From Nitrospirota bacterium (GTDB taxonomy: Bacteria > Nitrospirota > Nitrospiria > Nitrospirales > Nitrospiraceae), in the NCBI GenBank assembly GCA_016201805.1, contig JACQCB010000182.1, positions 1 through 17,214 on the forward strand: DNA of 17,214 nt, written 5' to 3'. Positions 1 to 7,044 of the stretch are shown piece by piece. A program made the translations under genes and the position numbers. The notes under the pieces are model-generated. The model did no database searches, was not told the DNA's origin, and saw nothing but the letters and a program-made list of their open reading frames with translations. The first letter of the stretch is position 1. Each line of letters begins with the position of its first letter.

Positions 1-221
1 GTCGGAACGGCGAGGCGCCGCCACTCCTTGAGCCCCAGCGCAGCCCCGTCGATCGTGCCATAGCGCGGGATGACGAGGCAGACGCGATGGCCCAGCCGGG
101 CCAGTTCACGGGGCAGCGCCCCGGCAACGTCGGCAAGCCCGCCGGTCTTGGCGAAGGGAACCGCCTCGGGCGAGGCCATCAGAATGTTGAGGGGGTGTGG
201 GTCCATGCCGAAGTCCGTCAT
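1..221 (-). CDS. glgA: Glycogen synthase, N-terminal part (runs off left edge)
   Basis: Only the first 73 codons are present. The enzyme transfers glucose from ADP-glucose to the growing alpha-1,4-glucan (glycogen synthesis, cytoplasm). The visible part matches the start of the GT5 starch synthase catalytic domain: a short beta strand (NILMASPEAVPFAKTGGLAD, residues 12-31) holding the KTGGL motif (25-29) whose lysine binds ADP-glucose, then DVAGALPRELARLGHRV. The ATG at 221 is preceded by an AGG about ten bases upstream; a second ATG six codons in (206) is the alternative start. It begins only 15 bases after the lipoprotein stop at 237, so it is probably the last visible member of that transcript. 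The family call is secure; the start is less so. Confidence 0.9.
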   Translation of the reverse strand, partial: MTDFGMDPHPLNILMASPEAVPFAKTGGLADVAGALPRELARLGHRVCLVIPRYGTIDGAALGLKEWRRLAVP

Positions 222-236
222 CTGCAGGACAACCTA

Positions 237-734
237 CTACGGGACGGGCAAGGTTTTTTCCAGTCCCGTCCGAAACTGCTCCTCGTCCTTCCACTGCTTC
301 ACGACCGCCAGGACTTGCTCGGCGGACAGCCGTTCGCGATAGACCAGGCGCTGATCGATAAAGCCCAGCAATTCTCCCCGCTCCGCATAGGCCAGGAACA
401 GCGCATCCTCTAACACCGTCGTCAAATCCCAGCCCTGCGGGGACTCGCCCAGCGGCACACGAAACAGCGGGAGGTAATTGCCGTTCTCCAGCGGAAAAAA
501 CTGCACCCGCGCACGGTAGCGGTAGGTCGGCTGCCCCCAGGTCTCAAGAAACGCCTTGCTGCTGAGCGCGCCGAGGCGAATCTCGTTGTTGGCGATGTTT
601 CGTTTCTGATGGTCCAGGGACGGCAAGACAAACGGAGGACCGCAGGCCCCCAGAAGGAGAGCCAGGACGGCGCAAAAAAGGCCGGACGACGTAGGGCGTC
701 CGACTGATCCCGTCGATCTTGAAAAGACCGTCAC
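237..734 (-). CDS. Predicted lipoprotein of unknown function
   Basis: A 165-residue protein that starts with GTG. A GGGAG ribosome binding site lies about six bases upstream. The N-terminus has Arg residues (6, 13), a hydrophobic stretch (about 19-29) and a lipobox LGAC with the lipid-accepting cysteine at residue 31, so the mature protein should be anchored in a membrane, probably the outer membrane. The mature part has a segment (LSSKAFLETWGQPTYRYR) loosely reminiscent of the small SmpA/BamE-type lipoprotein fold, but I cannot assign a family. It sits between the DUF971 gene (24-base gap) and glgA (15-base gap), probably in one operon. No function is claimed. Confidence 0.75.
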   Translation of the reverse strand: MTVFSRSTGSVGRPTSSGLFCAVLALLLGACGPPFVLPSLDHQKRNIANNEIRLGALSSKAFLETWGQPTYRYRARVQFFPLENGNYLPLFRVPLGESPQGWDLTTVLEDALFLAYAERGELLGFIDQRLVYRERLSAEQVLAVVKQWKDEEQFRTGLEKTLPVP

Positions 735-758
735 GATGGCTCCCGTAAAAGAACCGGC

Positions 759-1115
759 TTACAGCAGCCGACGGCTCTTCGGTTCCGCCGGCTTGACCGG
801 CACACAGACATCGCACTGGCAGACCCGGCGGAGGAACGCATAGGAATAGAGGCCGGTGTCGTGGCCGTCGCTAAACGTGAACTTCAAGGCATAGCGGCCG
901 ACCGGCTCGATATCGGTGACGGCGATGAACATGGGCACGTCGTCCGGCGTGATGCGCAACTCGCCGGTCCACTCGTCCGTACAAGCGGCGCAGGGACAAT
1001 GCTGCCGGAGATAGCGGACCGGATAGATCCCCTTGTGCCCGTCGGACCATTCGATCCCCAGCACACCCTTACCCAGCCAGTCCATGTCTCTGGGTTCGAC
1101 AACCGTCTGGACCAT
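759..1115 (-). CDS. DUF971 protein (GBBH-like N-terminal domain), probable zinc binder
   Basis: A 118-residue protein of the DUF971 family, the free-standing form of the N-terminal domain of gamma-butyrobetaine hydroxylase. The hallmark is visible: GIEWSDGHKGIYPVRYLR, then a Cys cluster C40-x-C42-x-x-C45 followed by DEWTG, and a DGH with His85. In the eukaryotic enzyme three Cys and one His at equivalent places bind a structural zinc. Unusually, a second CxCxxC cluster (C99, C101, C104) follows near the C-terminus. The ATG at 1115 has a GGAGG ribosome binding site 4-5 bases upstream. The gene lies between recO and the lipoprotein. The family is often found near Mrp/ApbC-type iron-sulfur carriers, but none is seen here, so the role is open. 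Confidence 0.85.
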   Translation of the reverse strand: MVQTVVEPRDMDWLGKGVLGIEWSDGHKGIYPVRYLRQHCPCAACTDEWTGELRITPDDVPMFIAVTDIEPVGRYALKFTFSDGHDTGLYSYAFLRRVCQCDVCVPVKPAEPKSRRLL

Positions 1116-1149
1116 CTTCCTCCACCCTGCCTCACGACAACCGTTGCAT

Positions 1150-1179
1150 ACTATAGATGACCCCGAGCCGACTGCACAA
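1150..1179 (-). promoter_or_regulatory. Weak candidate promoter before the DUF971 gene
   Basis: In the 76-base gap between recO and the DUF971 gene, the minus strand reads TTGTGC (1174-1179), an 18-base spacer and TATAGT (1150-1155), a sigma70-like pair about 35 bases before the start codon at 1115. It is the only AT-rich spot in the gap. It could start a separate DUF971-lipoprotein-glgA transcript. The -35 match is weak. Confidence 0.35.
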
Positions 1180-1191
1180 GAACACCTCAGG

Positions 1192-1983
1192 TCACCGCTT
1201 CAGTTCATACGCCGGCTCGACGGCCTCCGCCGCCAGAAAATCCACCGGCGGGAGGCGTTTGCCCGCGACGACGGTGACATAGGCTTCGATGGCCGTTTCC
1301 AATTCGCTCCGCACCTGGCCGCCGGCCTTGAGCCGGTTCAACGCCTCCGGAGTCATGCGCAAGGCTTGCTGGAGAAACGCGAGGCTGCCGGGGGCAAGGA
1401 ACAGATACCGCTCCGACCGGCGCCTGGTGCAGGCATCGCAGACCAGGCCCCCGGCCTGGGCCGAGAAGCGACCCGCCGTCCCCTCCCCCCGGACTTGCAT
1501 GTCCTGGCCGCAGGCGGCGCAATGGTCGGTTTGGGGCCGGAACCCGGTCAGGCCCAGAAGCTTGATCTGAAACAGGAGCGTGGTCAGAGCAGGATCGTGC
1601 CCTTCGTTGAGCGAACGGAAGCCCCGCAAGAGCGTGTCGAAGATTTTCGGCGCCGGATCCCCGTCCGCGGTGATGGCGATGACCAGGTTGGCCATGCGAG
1701 CCGCCCCAGCCATCAAGGCCAGGTCCTCGCGCAAGGCCGGGAAGGTCTCCTTGATGTCGGCCTGCGACACGCGGTGGAGCGTGTCGTTGGGTTTCTCGAA
1801 CAAGTTCAGGTCGCAGGATACGAACGGCTCCAGGGCGCTGCCGAAGCGGCTTTTCATCCGCCGCGCGCCGCGCGCGACCCCGCGCAGCTTGCCGAACCGG
1901 AGGGTGTAAAACGTGACGATCCGGTCGGCCTCGCCCCACTTGCGACTCTTGAGCGTAATGGCCGTGGTCTTCAGCAGCGGCAT
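1192..1983 (-). CDS. recO: DNA repair protein RecO
   Basis: A 263-residue RecO. It anneals ssDNA and helps load RecA with RecF and RecR in gap repair. The sequence opens with the typical OB-fold start (MPLLKTTAITLKSRKWGEAD, then RIVTFYT), followed by GKLRGVARGARRMKSRFG and an alpha-helical C-terminal half. The latter has a four-cysteine zinc finger (CAACGQD and, further on, VCDACTRR). I start at the ATG at 1983 because homology begins there. The frame stays open upstream to 2046, but those extra codons read through a 7-bp repeat array and look unlike RecO. No clear ribosome binding site precedes 1983, so translation may depend on coupling or on the structure of that array. The gene follows mgtE. 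Confidence 0.93.
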   Translation of the reverse strand: MPLLKTTAITLKSRKWGEADRIVTFYTLRFGKLRGVARGARRMKSRFGSALEPFVSCDLNLFEKPNDTLHRVSQADIKETFPALREDLALMAGAARMANLVIAITADGDPAPKIFDTLLRGFRSLNEGHDPALTTLLFQIKLLGLTGFRPQTDHCAACGQDMQVRGEGTAGRFSAQAGGLVCDACTRRRSERYLFLAPGSLAFLQQALRMTPEALNRLKAGGQVRSELETAIEAYVTVVAGKRLPPVDFLAAEAVEPAYELKR

Positions 1984-1996
1984 GAATGCAACAAGG

Positions 1997-2087
1997 CCAT
2001 GGGCAAGAGGCGATGGGCGATAGGCAATAGGGAACCCATAGCCCATTGCCCATTGCCTTCTCTATAGCCCATAGCCCAACGCCTCTT
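1997..2087. repeat. Inverted 7-bp repeat array A (mgtE-recO junction)
   Basis: The gap between mgtE and recO is filled with 7-bp units. The left part reads GCAAGAG, GCGATGG, GCGATAG, GCAATAG (2003-2030). The right part reads CCCATAG, CCCATTG, CCCATTG, CCTTCTC, TATAGCC, CATAGCC, CAACGCC (2035-2083). The two parts are inverted copies: bases 2005-2029 match the reverse complement of 2063-2087 at 21 of 25 positions. The right arm touches the first base of the mgtE stop codon. The unit sequence is the same type as in array E (11946-12017). Confidence 0.85.
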
Positions 2088-3520
2088 CACTTGAGGTGTT
2101 CGATGAGCGCGGTCGCCAGGGCGAGATAGATGGTGATGCCGGTGATGTCATTGGCCGTCGTCACGAAGGGACCGGCCGCCACCGCCGGGTCCACGCCGAT
2201 GCGCCTGAGCACCACGGGCATGATCGTGGCCATGCTTGTCGAGACGAGGAACGCGATCATCAAGGAGACGCCGACCACCATACCGAGGAACCCCTGGTCG
2301 TGCCAGGCCCAGCCGACCCCGGTCAGGATGAGGCCGCAGGCGAGCCCCAGCAGCAGCCCGATCCGGACCTCGCGGAAGAAAACCTTCCACACGTCGGTCA
2401 ACTCGATCCGGCCGGTCGCCAAACCGCGAATGATCAGAGTCGAGGACTGTAGCCCCACGTTCCCACCCATCGCGGCGATGACCGGGATGAAGGTGACGAT
2501 GGCCACGACTTCCTGGATGGTGTAGCGGAACCACCAGAGGATCGCGCCGGAAACCAGGCTGCCGATCAGGTTCGTAAAGAGCCAGGGCAGGCGCGAGCGG
2601 GCCGCATCCAGGCTGGAGGACGTCATCAACGTGTCCTCCTCGGCGGCGCCGGCCATCTTGAGCATGTCCTCCGTGGCCTCTTCGCGGATGACGTCCACCA
2701 CGTCGTCCACCGTGATGATCCCCACCAGCGTGTTGTCTTTCTCGACCACCGGAATGGCCAAGAGGTTATAGCGGGCGACCTGGCGGGCCACTTCTTCCTG
2801 GTCCACGTCCACCGCGACGCTCAACACGTCGGTCGCCATGATGTTCTTAAGCGGCGTGGCGGGCGGGACCGTCAGCAATTGGCGGAGGGACAGGACGCCC
2901 ACCAGGCGATCCTCCTTGTCGGTCACGTAGATGTAAAAGACCATCTCCGCATCGGTGGCGTGCTGGAGGCGTCGGATCGCTTCCTGGGCGGTCGCGTCTT
3001 CGGGCAGGGAGAAAAACTCCGTGGTCATGATGCCGCCGGCTGTATCCTTCGGATACTTCAGCAGGTCGGCGATTTCCGTGGAGTCCTCCGTCTTCATCAA
3101 CGTGAGGATCTCCTTGGCCTGCTCTTCCGGCAACACGCCCAGGATGTAGGCCACATCGTCCGGGCCGAGGTCCTTGAGCAGCCAGGCCACGTCGGAAGCC
3201 GGCATGTCCGTCAGCACCTGCTGGATGCTGTCCGCATCCAGCTCGCTCAGGACCTTGCCCCGTTCCGATTCCCCGCGCACCAGCTCGTACACGGTGCGCT
3301 TGTCCTTGGGCGTGGACAGGTGGGCGATCACCTTGGCGATGTCGGCCGGGTGCATCCGGCCCAGCATCTTGCCCAAATTGGTGATGGCCCCGCGGCGGAG
3401 CAGACGCTGGCAGGACGCCAGCACGAGGTCGAACTTCGTTTGGCCCTTCTCCGGGGTTTCCTTGGAGAGGTCCTTCAACGGGTCCTTCTCGATCTGTCGT
3501 ATCCGTTCGGCCGGTTGCAT
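2087..3520 (-). CDS. mgtE: Magnesium transporter MgtE
   Basis: A 477-residue MgtE, a Mg2+-gated Mg2+ channel of the cytoplasmic membrane. Domains in order: a cytoplasmic N domain of helical superhelix repeats (about 35-150, e.g. MHPADIAKVIAHLS and LGPDDVAYILGVLPEEQA); a CBS pair (about 160-275, with AGGIMTTEFFSLPEDAT and LVGIITVDDVVDVIREEATE); and a membrane domain of about five helices (from about 310). The membrane domain has the signature MGGNVGLQSSTLIIRGLATG and the C-terminal DPAVAAGPFVTTANDITG that lines the pore. All expected blocks and the usual length are present. The ATG at 3520 is adopted. It is separated from era by repeat array B and from recO by array A, so expression may be linked to but tuned apart from its neighbours. 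The neighbours suggest no special function. Confidence 0.96.
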   Translation of the reverse strand: MQPAERIRQIEKDPLKDLSKETPEKGQTKFDLVLASCQRLLRRGAITNLGKMLGRMHPADIAKVIAHLSTPKDKRTVYELVRGESERGKVLSELDADSIQQVLTDMPASDVAWLLKDLGPDDVAYILGVLPEEQAKEILTLMKTEDSTEIADLLKYPKDTAGGIMTTEFFSLPEDATAQEAIRRLQHATDAEMVFYIYVTDKEDRLVGVLSLRQLLTVPPATPLKNIMATDVLSVAVDVDQEEVARQVARYNLLAIPVVEKDNTLVGIITVDDVVDVIREEATEDMLKMAGAAEEDTLMTSSSLDAARSRLPWLFTNLIGSLVSGAILWWFRYTIQEVVAIVTFIPVIAAMGGNVGLQSSTLIIRGLATGRIELTDVWKVFFREVRIGLLLGLACGLILTGVGWAWHDQGFLGMVVGVSLMIAFLVSTSMATIMPVVLRRIGVDPAVAAGPFVTTANDITGITIYLALATALIEHLK

Positions 3521-3533
3521 GCCTTCCGTCTTT

Positions 3534-3617
3534 CAAGTTTTCAGTTTTGAATTTTTAATTTTCAGTTTCCGGAGAGGCCGATAACTAAAAATTTAAAACT
3601 CAAAATTTAAAACTTCG
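3534..3617. repeat. Inverted 7-bp repeat array B, AT-rich (era-mgtE junction)
   Basis: Five contiguous units of form TNARTTT or close (CAAGTTT, TCAGTTT, TGAATTT, TTAATTT, TCAGTTT; 3534-3568) are followed by a GC-rich loop (about 3568-3582). Five inverted units follow (AACTAAA, AATTTAA, AACTCAA, AATTTAA, AACTTCG; 3583-3617). The 34-base arms 3534-3567 and 3583-3616 are complementary at 28 positions. The extreme AT content contrasts with the GC-rich surroundings. It occupies nearly the whole gap between the era stop (3622) and the mgtE start (3520). Confidence 0.92.
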
Positions 3618-3621
3618 ACAC

Positions 3622-4542
3622 TCAATATCCTAGTTCCGTCAGCATCTGTTCGTCTTCGCGCCAGGCCTCCCGCACCTTGACCCAGAGCTGCAAAAAGACC
3701 TTCATCCCGAAGAGCCGCTCCATCTCGATCCGCGCCTCGGTGCCGATCTCTTTCAGCCGCTCCCCGTGCTTCCCGATCACGATGGCCTTCTGCGACTCCC
3801 GTTCCACCAGCACCGAGGCCGCAATGCGGGCGAGCTTCCCTTCCTCGACGAACTGCTCGATCTCGACCGCCACGGCATACGGCACCTCCTGGCGGGTGTG
3901 CAGGAGAATCTTCTCGCGCACGAGGTCGGCCGCCAAAGCCCGCATCGTCTGGTCGGTCACCACATCTTCCCCATACAGCGGCTCGCCCTCCGGCAGGACT
4001 TTCACGGTCAGGTCCAGCAGCCGGTCGACGTTCAGGCCGGTCAGGGCCGACAGGGGGACCACTTCCGCCCAGGGCAACATGGTCCGGTAGGATTCGATGA
4101 GCGGCAACACGCGGGACTTGTTCACCACATCCACCTTGTTGATCAGGAGAAACACCGGAATGCCGCTCGCCGCGATCGACTCCCGGACCTGCTCGATCAC
4201 CAGGCGATCCGCCGCGCCGGGAGGAGCGGTGGCATCCACCACCACGTAAGCCATGTCCGCCTCCCGCAGGGTTTCGAGCGCCGTCCGAACCATTCGCTTG
4301 TTGAGCTGATGTTGCGGCTTGTGCAAGCCGGGCGTGTCCAAGAGGACGATCTGCGCCTCGGGATGATGGACCACGCCCAAGATGCGGGTACGGGTCGTCT
4401 GGGGCTTGTCCGACACGATCGCGATCTTCTCCTTGAGGAGCGCGTTCAGCAGCGTGGACTTCCCCACGTTCGGCCGCCCGATGATGGCGACCATTCCCGA
4501 TTTCATCGCCCGCGCACTTTCTTCCGACACATCAGACGGCAT
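3622..4542 (-). CDS. era: GTPase Era (16S rRNA maturation)
   Basis: A 306-residue Era, the GTPase that binds the 3' end of 16S rRNA during 30S assembly. All motifs are visible: G1 GRPNVGKS (22-29), G2 in KPQTTRTR (46-53), G3 DTPG (69-72), G4 NKVD (135-138), G5 SAL (165-167), and a C-terminal KH domain with VIGKHGERLKEIG (GKHG at 257-260). The ATG at 4542 is preceded by GGGAGGGGTGAG about eight bases upstream. This favours it over the internal ATG at 4506, where homology proper begins, and implies a 12-residue N-terminal extension. It lies 29 bases after ftsB and is followed by repeat array B. Confidence 0.97.
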   Translation of the reverse strand: MPSDVSEESARAMKSGMVAIIGRPNVGKSTLLNALLKEKIAIVSDKPQTTRTRILGVVHHPEAQIVLLDTPGLHKPQHQLNKRMVRTALETLREADMAYVVVDATAPPGAADRLVIEQVRESIAASGIPVFLLINKVDVVNKSRVLPLIESYRTMLPWAEVVPLSALTGLNVDRLLDLTVKVLPEGEPLYGEDVVTDQTMRALAADLVREKILLHTRQEVPYAVAVEIEQFVEEGKLARIAASVLVERESQKAIVIGKHGERLKEIGTEARIEMERLFGMKVFLQLWVKVREAWREDEQMLTELGY

Positions 4543-4571
4543 TCGCTCTCACCCCTCCCGCTCGCACCCGC

Positions 4572-4931
4572 TCACTTAGCCTTCTTCGGCTCGTCCCTCT
4601 TGGGCTCTTCCACGACCTGAAAGACCGTTTCCCCTTTTCGGACGAAACCCAGCCGCTCCCTGGCCACGGCCTCGATCCGCGCCGGGTCCTGTTGCAGGCG
4701 AGTGACCTCGGTTCGCAGCTCGGCATTGGCGCGTTCCATTTCGTGGATCTCCTGCTCCAACCCCCTGGCATGATCCTGCATCTTCAGATATTTCAGAAGG
4801 CCCATCTCGCTGAACATGAACGAGACCGCCAGGACCGCTCCGACGAGGCCCCCGGCCACCCACAAGATCCGCCGCAGGGCGCGCTGCCGCCGCTGCTTGA
4901 CGGTCTGGCTACGGTTTCGCCTTGTCAACAC
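4572..4931 (-). CDS. ftsB: Septum formation initiator FtsB/DivIC family
   Basis: A 119-residue bitopic membrane protein of the FtsB/DivIC family, part of the FtsQLB-type divisome complex that signals for septal wall synthesis. It has a basic N-terminal tail (about 4-21), one membrane helix (about 22-40), then a coiled coil (LEQEIHEMERANAELRTEV) and the family signature DPARIEAVARERLGFVRKGE. The tail is rich in Lys and Glu. The start is GTG at 4931, preceded by GAGGGG six bases upstream. An ATG nearby on the same strand is out of frame. The eno-ftsB order, with a 39-base gap, is a widely conserved pair, which supports the assignment. Confidence 0.9.
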   Translation of the reverse strand: MLTRRNRSQTVKQRRQRALRRILWVAGGLVGAVLAVSFMFSEMGLLKYLKMQDHARGLEQEIHEMERANAELRTEVTRLQQDPARIEAVARERLGFVRKGETVFQVVEEPKRDEPKKAK

Positions 4932-4970
4932 GTCCTACCCCTCGACACCACGTCATGCAAGTCTGCGCAG

Positions 4971-6260
4971 CTAGGCTCTCGGCTGACGAAGCGCGTTCCG
5001 CCCGGGATAGACGGCCTCGGCGCCCAGTTCCTCTTCGATCCGCAGCAGTTGGTTATATTTGGCCACCCGGTCCGTCCGCGACAAGGAGCCAGTCTTGATC
5101 AGCCCCGTGTTCAGTGCGACGGCGACGTCCGCGATCGTGGTGTCCTCCGTCTCGCCGGACCGATGCGACACCACGGCCGTATAGCCCGATCGCTTCGCCA
5201 GCTCGATCGCCTCCAGCGTCTCGGTCAGCGTGCCGATCTGGTTCAGCTTGATCAAAATCGAATTGCCGATGCCTTCCTTGATGCCCTTCGCAAAAATCTC
5301 CACGTTGGTGACGAAGATGTCGTCACCCACCAACTGCACCCGCTTGCCCAGCCGCTCGGTGAGCATGCACCAGCCCTTCCAGTCCAACTCGCTCAACCCA
5401 TCCTCGATGGAGAGGATCGGATAGTGTTCCAGCAGTCGCCCGTAGTATCGGATCATGTCTTCGGACGACCGCTCCGGCTGTTTTTCTGCCTCCAGCCGGT
5501 AGCGGCCCTTCTCATAGAACTCGCTGGCCGCCGCATCGAGCGCCAAGGCGATATCCTTGCCCGGCCGATAGCCGGCCGCTTCGATCGCCTGCACGATGAG
5601 GCTCAACGCCTCCTCGTTCGAGCTCAGATCAGGCGCAAACCCGCCCTCGTCGCCCACCGCCGTGTTGAGCCCCCGCTTCTTCAACAAGGCCTTGAGCGTA
5701 TGAAACACCTCCGTCGCCATGCGGAGCGCCTCGCTGAACCGCCTGGCGCCGACCGGCATGATCATGAACTCCTGCAGATCCAGGCGATTGTCGGCATGGG
5801 CCCCGCCGTTGATGATGTTCATCATGGGCACCGGGAGCACCCGCGCGTTCGCGCCTCCCAGATACCGATACAGGGGCTGCGACGACTCCACCGCCGCCGC
5901 GCGCGCCACGGCCAGACTCACGCCCAGAATGGCATTGGCCCCGAGACGGCTCTTGGCTTTCGTGCCGTCCAGCGCGATCATCGCCCGATCCACGGCGGCC
6001 TGATCAAAGGCCTCCATGCCCAGCAGGTGCGGCGCGATAGCCTTGCTGATGTTGGCCACCGCCTTGGAGACGCCCTTCCCCATCCAGCGCTTCTTGTCGC
6101 CGTCCCGCAGCTCGATGGCTTCCTTCTCGCCGGTGGAGGCCCCGGACGGCACCGCCGCCCGCCCCCGCGCGCCGCTCTCCAAGACCACGTCCACTTCCAC
6201 CGTAGGATTCCCGCGAGAATCCAGAATTTGCCGCCCCTTGATCTCCCGAATCGCGCTCAT
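4971..6260 (-). CDS. eno: Enolase (phosphopyruvate hydratase)
   Basis: A 429-residue enolase, which interconverts 2-phosphoglycerate and phosphoenolpyruvate in glycolysis/gluconeogenesis. Visible are SGASTG (39-44, mobile loop), NGGAHADN with the active-site His, QEFMI, GDEGGFAP (catalytic Glu), the three Mg2+ ligands in ALDAAASEFY, SIEDGLSE and VGDDIFVTN, the catalytic Lys in ILIKLNQIGT, and SHRSGETED. Length and motifs are normal. The ATG at 6260 has a strong purine-rich site (GAGAGGGGGAG) close upstream, directly against the edge of repeat element R1. A second, diverged copy of the first ~17 codons lies 0.8 kb upstream (7045-7095), beyond a toxin-antitoxin block. The original promoter may therefore have been displaced. 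Confidence 0.98.
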   Translation of the reverse strand: MSAIREIKGRQILDSRGNPTVEVDVVLESGARGRAAVPSGASTGEKEAIELRDGDKKRWMGKGVSKAVANISKAIAPHLLGMEAFDQAAVDRAMIALDGTKAKSRLGANAILGVSLAVARAAAVESSQPLYRYLGGANARVLPVPMMNIINGGAHADNRLDLQEFMIMPVGARRFSEALRMATEVFHTLKALLKKRGLNTAVGDEGGFAPDLSSNEEALSLIVQAIEAAGYRPGKDIALALDAAASEFYEKGRYRLEAEKQPERSSEDMIRYYGRLLEHYPILSIEDGLSELDWKGWCMLTERLGKRVQLVGDDIFVTNVEIFAKGIKEGIGNSILIKLNQIGTLTETLEAIELAKRSGYTAVVSHRSGETEDTTIADVAVALNTGLIKTGSLSRTDRVAKYNQLLRIEEELGAEAVYPGRNALRQPRA

Positions 6261-6271
6261 GCTCCCCCTCT

Positions 6272-6464
6272 CAGGCTGCTGAAAAAGGCCCCCAACTTCG
6301 TTCTCGGCTCGACAAAATTCTCAACGGCGGACCCGGCCGGCTCACCATCTCGCCGGCGCGCACAAGCGTGGCGCTCCTTATTCGTCGCGCCGTGCGCCCC
6401 CAGAGGGTACGCCTCCGGTTTTCTCTCGCCTGCGGCCTCGTTGGCCGCCTTTTTGAGCAACCTG
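6272..6464. repeat. Palindromic element R1 (193 bp, MITE-like)
   Basis: The element is bounded by imperfect terminal inverted repeats: CAGGCTGCTGAAAAAGGC (6272-6289) and GCCTTTTTGAGCAACCTG (6447-6464), with 16 of 18 positions complementary. The interior carries a second level of dyad symmetry and the motif CCAGAGGGTACGCCTCC (6400-6416), whose reverse complement nearly recurs in element R3 (8764-8779). It also carries CCTCGTTGGCCGC (6436-6448), which recurs in R2. There is no coding potential I believe and no target site duplication that I can see. It lies between the antitoxin gene and eno, and its edge abuts the eno ribosome binding site. Confidence 0.7.
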
Positions 6465-6495
6465 TCCGACCCCAGAACGCAAATTCATACCACCT

Positions 6496-6726
6496 CTACT
6501 TTGCCGCAAAGTCGAACACAGGTGTTTGGAGAATTCGTGAGGGCGACCGCTGCTCCCACACGGTCTTCTGTAAATGCTCAACCGTTTCAGGGCTATACAA
6601 CCGCTCCCCACATTGCTCGCAGACCTTGGCCGGCACGTGCTCGACAACCACCAATTTCTCATCTAGCTGAATCGTATACGTCACCATCTGCTCATTCATC
6701 GGTGATCCACACAGATCGCACTTCAT
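6496..6726 (-). CDS. YgiT-type zinc finger antitoxin-like protein
   Basis: A 76-residue protein with two CxxC knuckles, C3/C6 (MKCDLCGSPM) and C36/C39 (KVCEQCGERLYSP), and a C-terminal half ending in TPVFDFAAK. This is the YgiT/MqsA-N-like zinc finger family, usually encoded directly after a small DUF4258 or RelE-like toxin and thought to be the antitoxin. The ATG at 6726 sits one base after the toxin frame's stop (6728-6730). An AGGAAG about eight bases upstream lies within the toxin gene, the normal translational coupling of such pairs. The gene looks intact although its partner is broken by a stop codon. It has no separate DNA-binding HTH domain, so autoregulation as in MqsA is not supported. 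Confidence 0.85.
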   Translation of the reverse strand: MKCDLCGSPMNEQMVTYTIQLDEKLVVVEHVPAKVCEQCGERLYSPETVEHLQKTVWEQRSPSRILQTPVFDFAAK

Positions 6727-6727
6727 A

Positions 6728-7033
6728 TCATGCCTTCCTCACCTTGAACTCGATCCAAAAAACAGGATCTGGCTCATAGACGGTAATGATTTTCACACGG
6801 GGCCTACTTGGGTCACTGCACTAAACATGAACCGGACGGCCCATGTTCGTCATTCCGAAAATCAAACAACTTGGACCGTATTTGTCTTCTGGATAGACCT
6901 CAATGATCTCGCCGGCCGCAATCGCTTCTCGTAACTCCTGCACGGAAATGTGGCGAATGATGGTTTGATCAACAGCGTGCCGGGAAAACTCAAAATTCCC
7001 CTGTGCAACTCTCCTCTGAATCTCATCGATCAA
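6728..7033 (-). pseudogene. DUF4258 toxin gene interrupted by an in-frame TAG
   Basis: The minus-strand frame from 7033 reads a DUF4258-type toxin start (FEFSRHAVDQTIIRHISVQE, then LREAIAAGEIIEVYPEDKYG and PSCLIFGMTNMGRPVHV). It hits TAG at 6821-6823 (codon 71). In the same frame the next codons continue the family's C-terminal half without any shift (CSDPSRPRVKIITVYEPDPV, then FWIEFKVRKA) to TGA at 6728-6730. ITVYEPDP is the recognisable end of DUF4258 proteins. The full frame is 101 codons, of which only 70 are translated before the stop. A single T-to-A change from TTG (Leu) would explain it. The start used here is TTG; its GGGAG-like site lies in the eno-derived scrap just upstream. It pairs with the YgiT gene. 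Read-through or a sequencing error are the alternatives to decay. Confidence 0.85.
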
Positions 7034-7044
7034 TGAGCGTCATC

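Noticed and set aside
3534..3617. CRISPR-like array
   Set aside because: The period is 7 bp with no spacers, and the units are inverted around a loop.
4692..6779. A 695-codon open frame on the plus strand
   Set aside because: It is antisense to eno and ftsB, its product is low-complexity His/Arg/Pro-rich, and it resembles nothing. It is a by-product of GC-rich codon use. The same holds for the plus-strand frames at 12008-13879 and 13908-15530.
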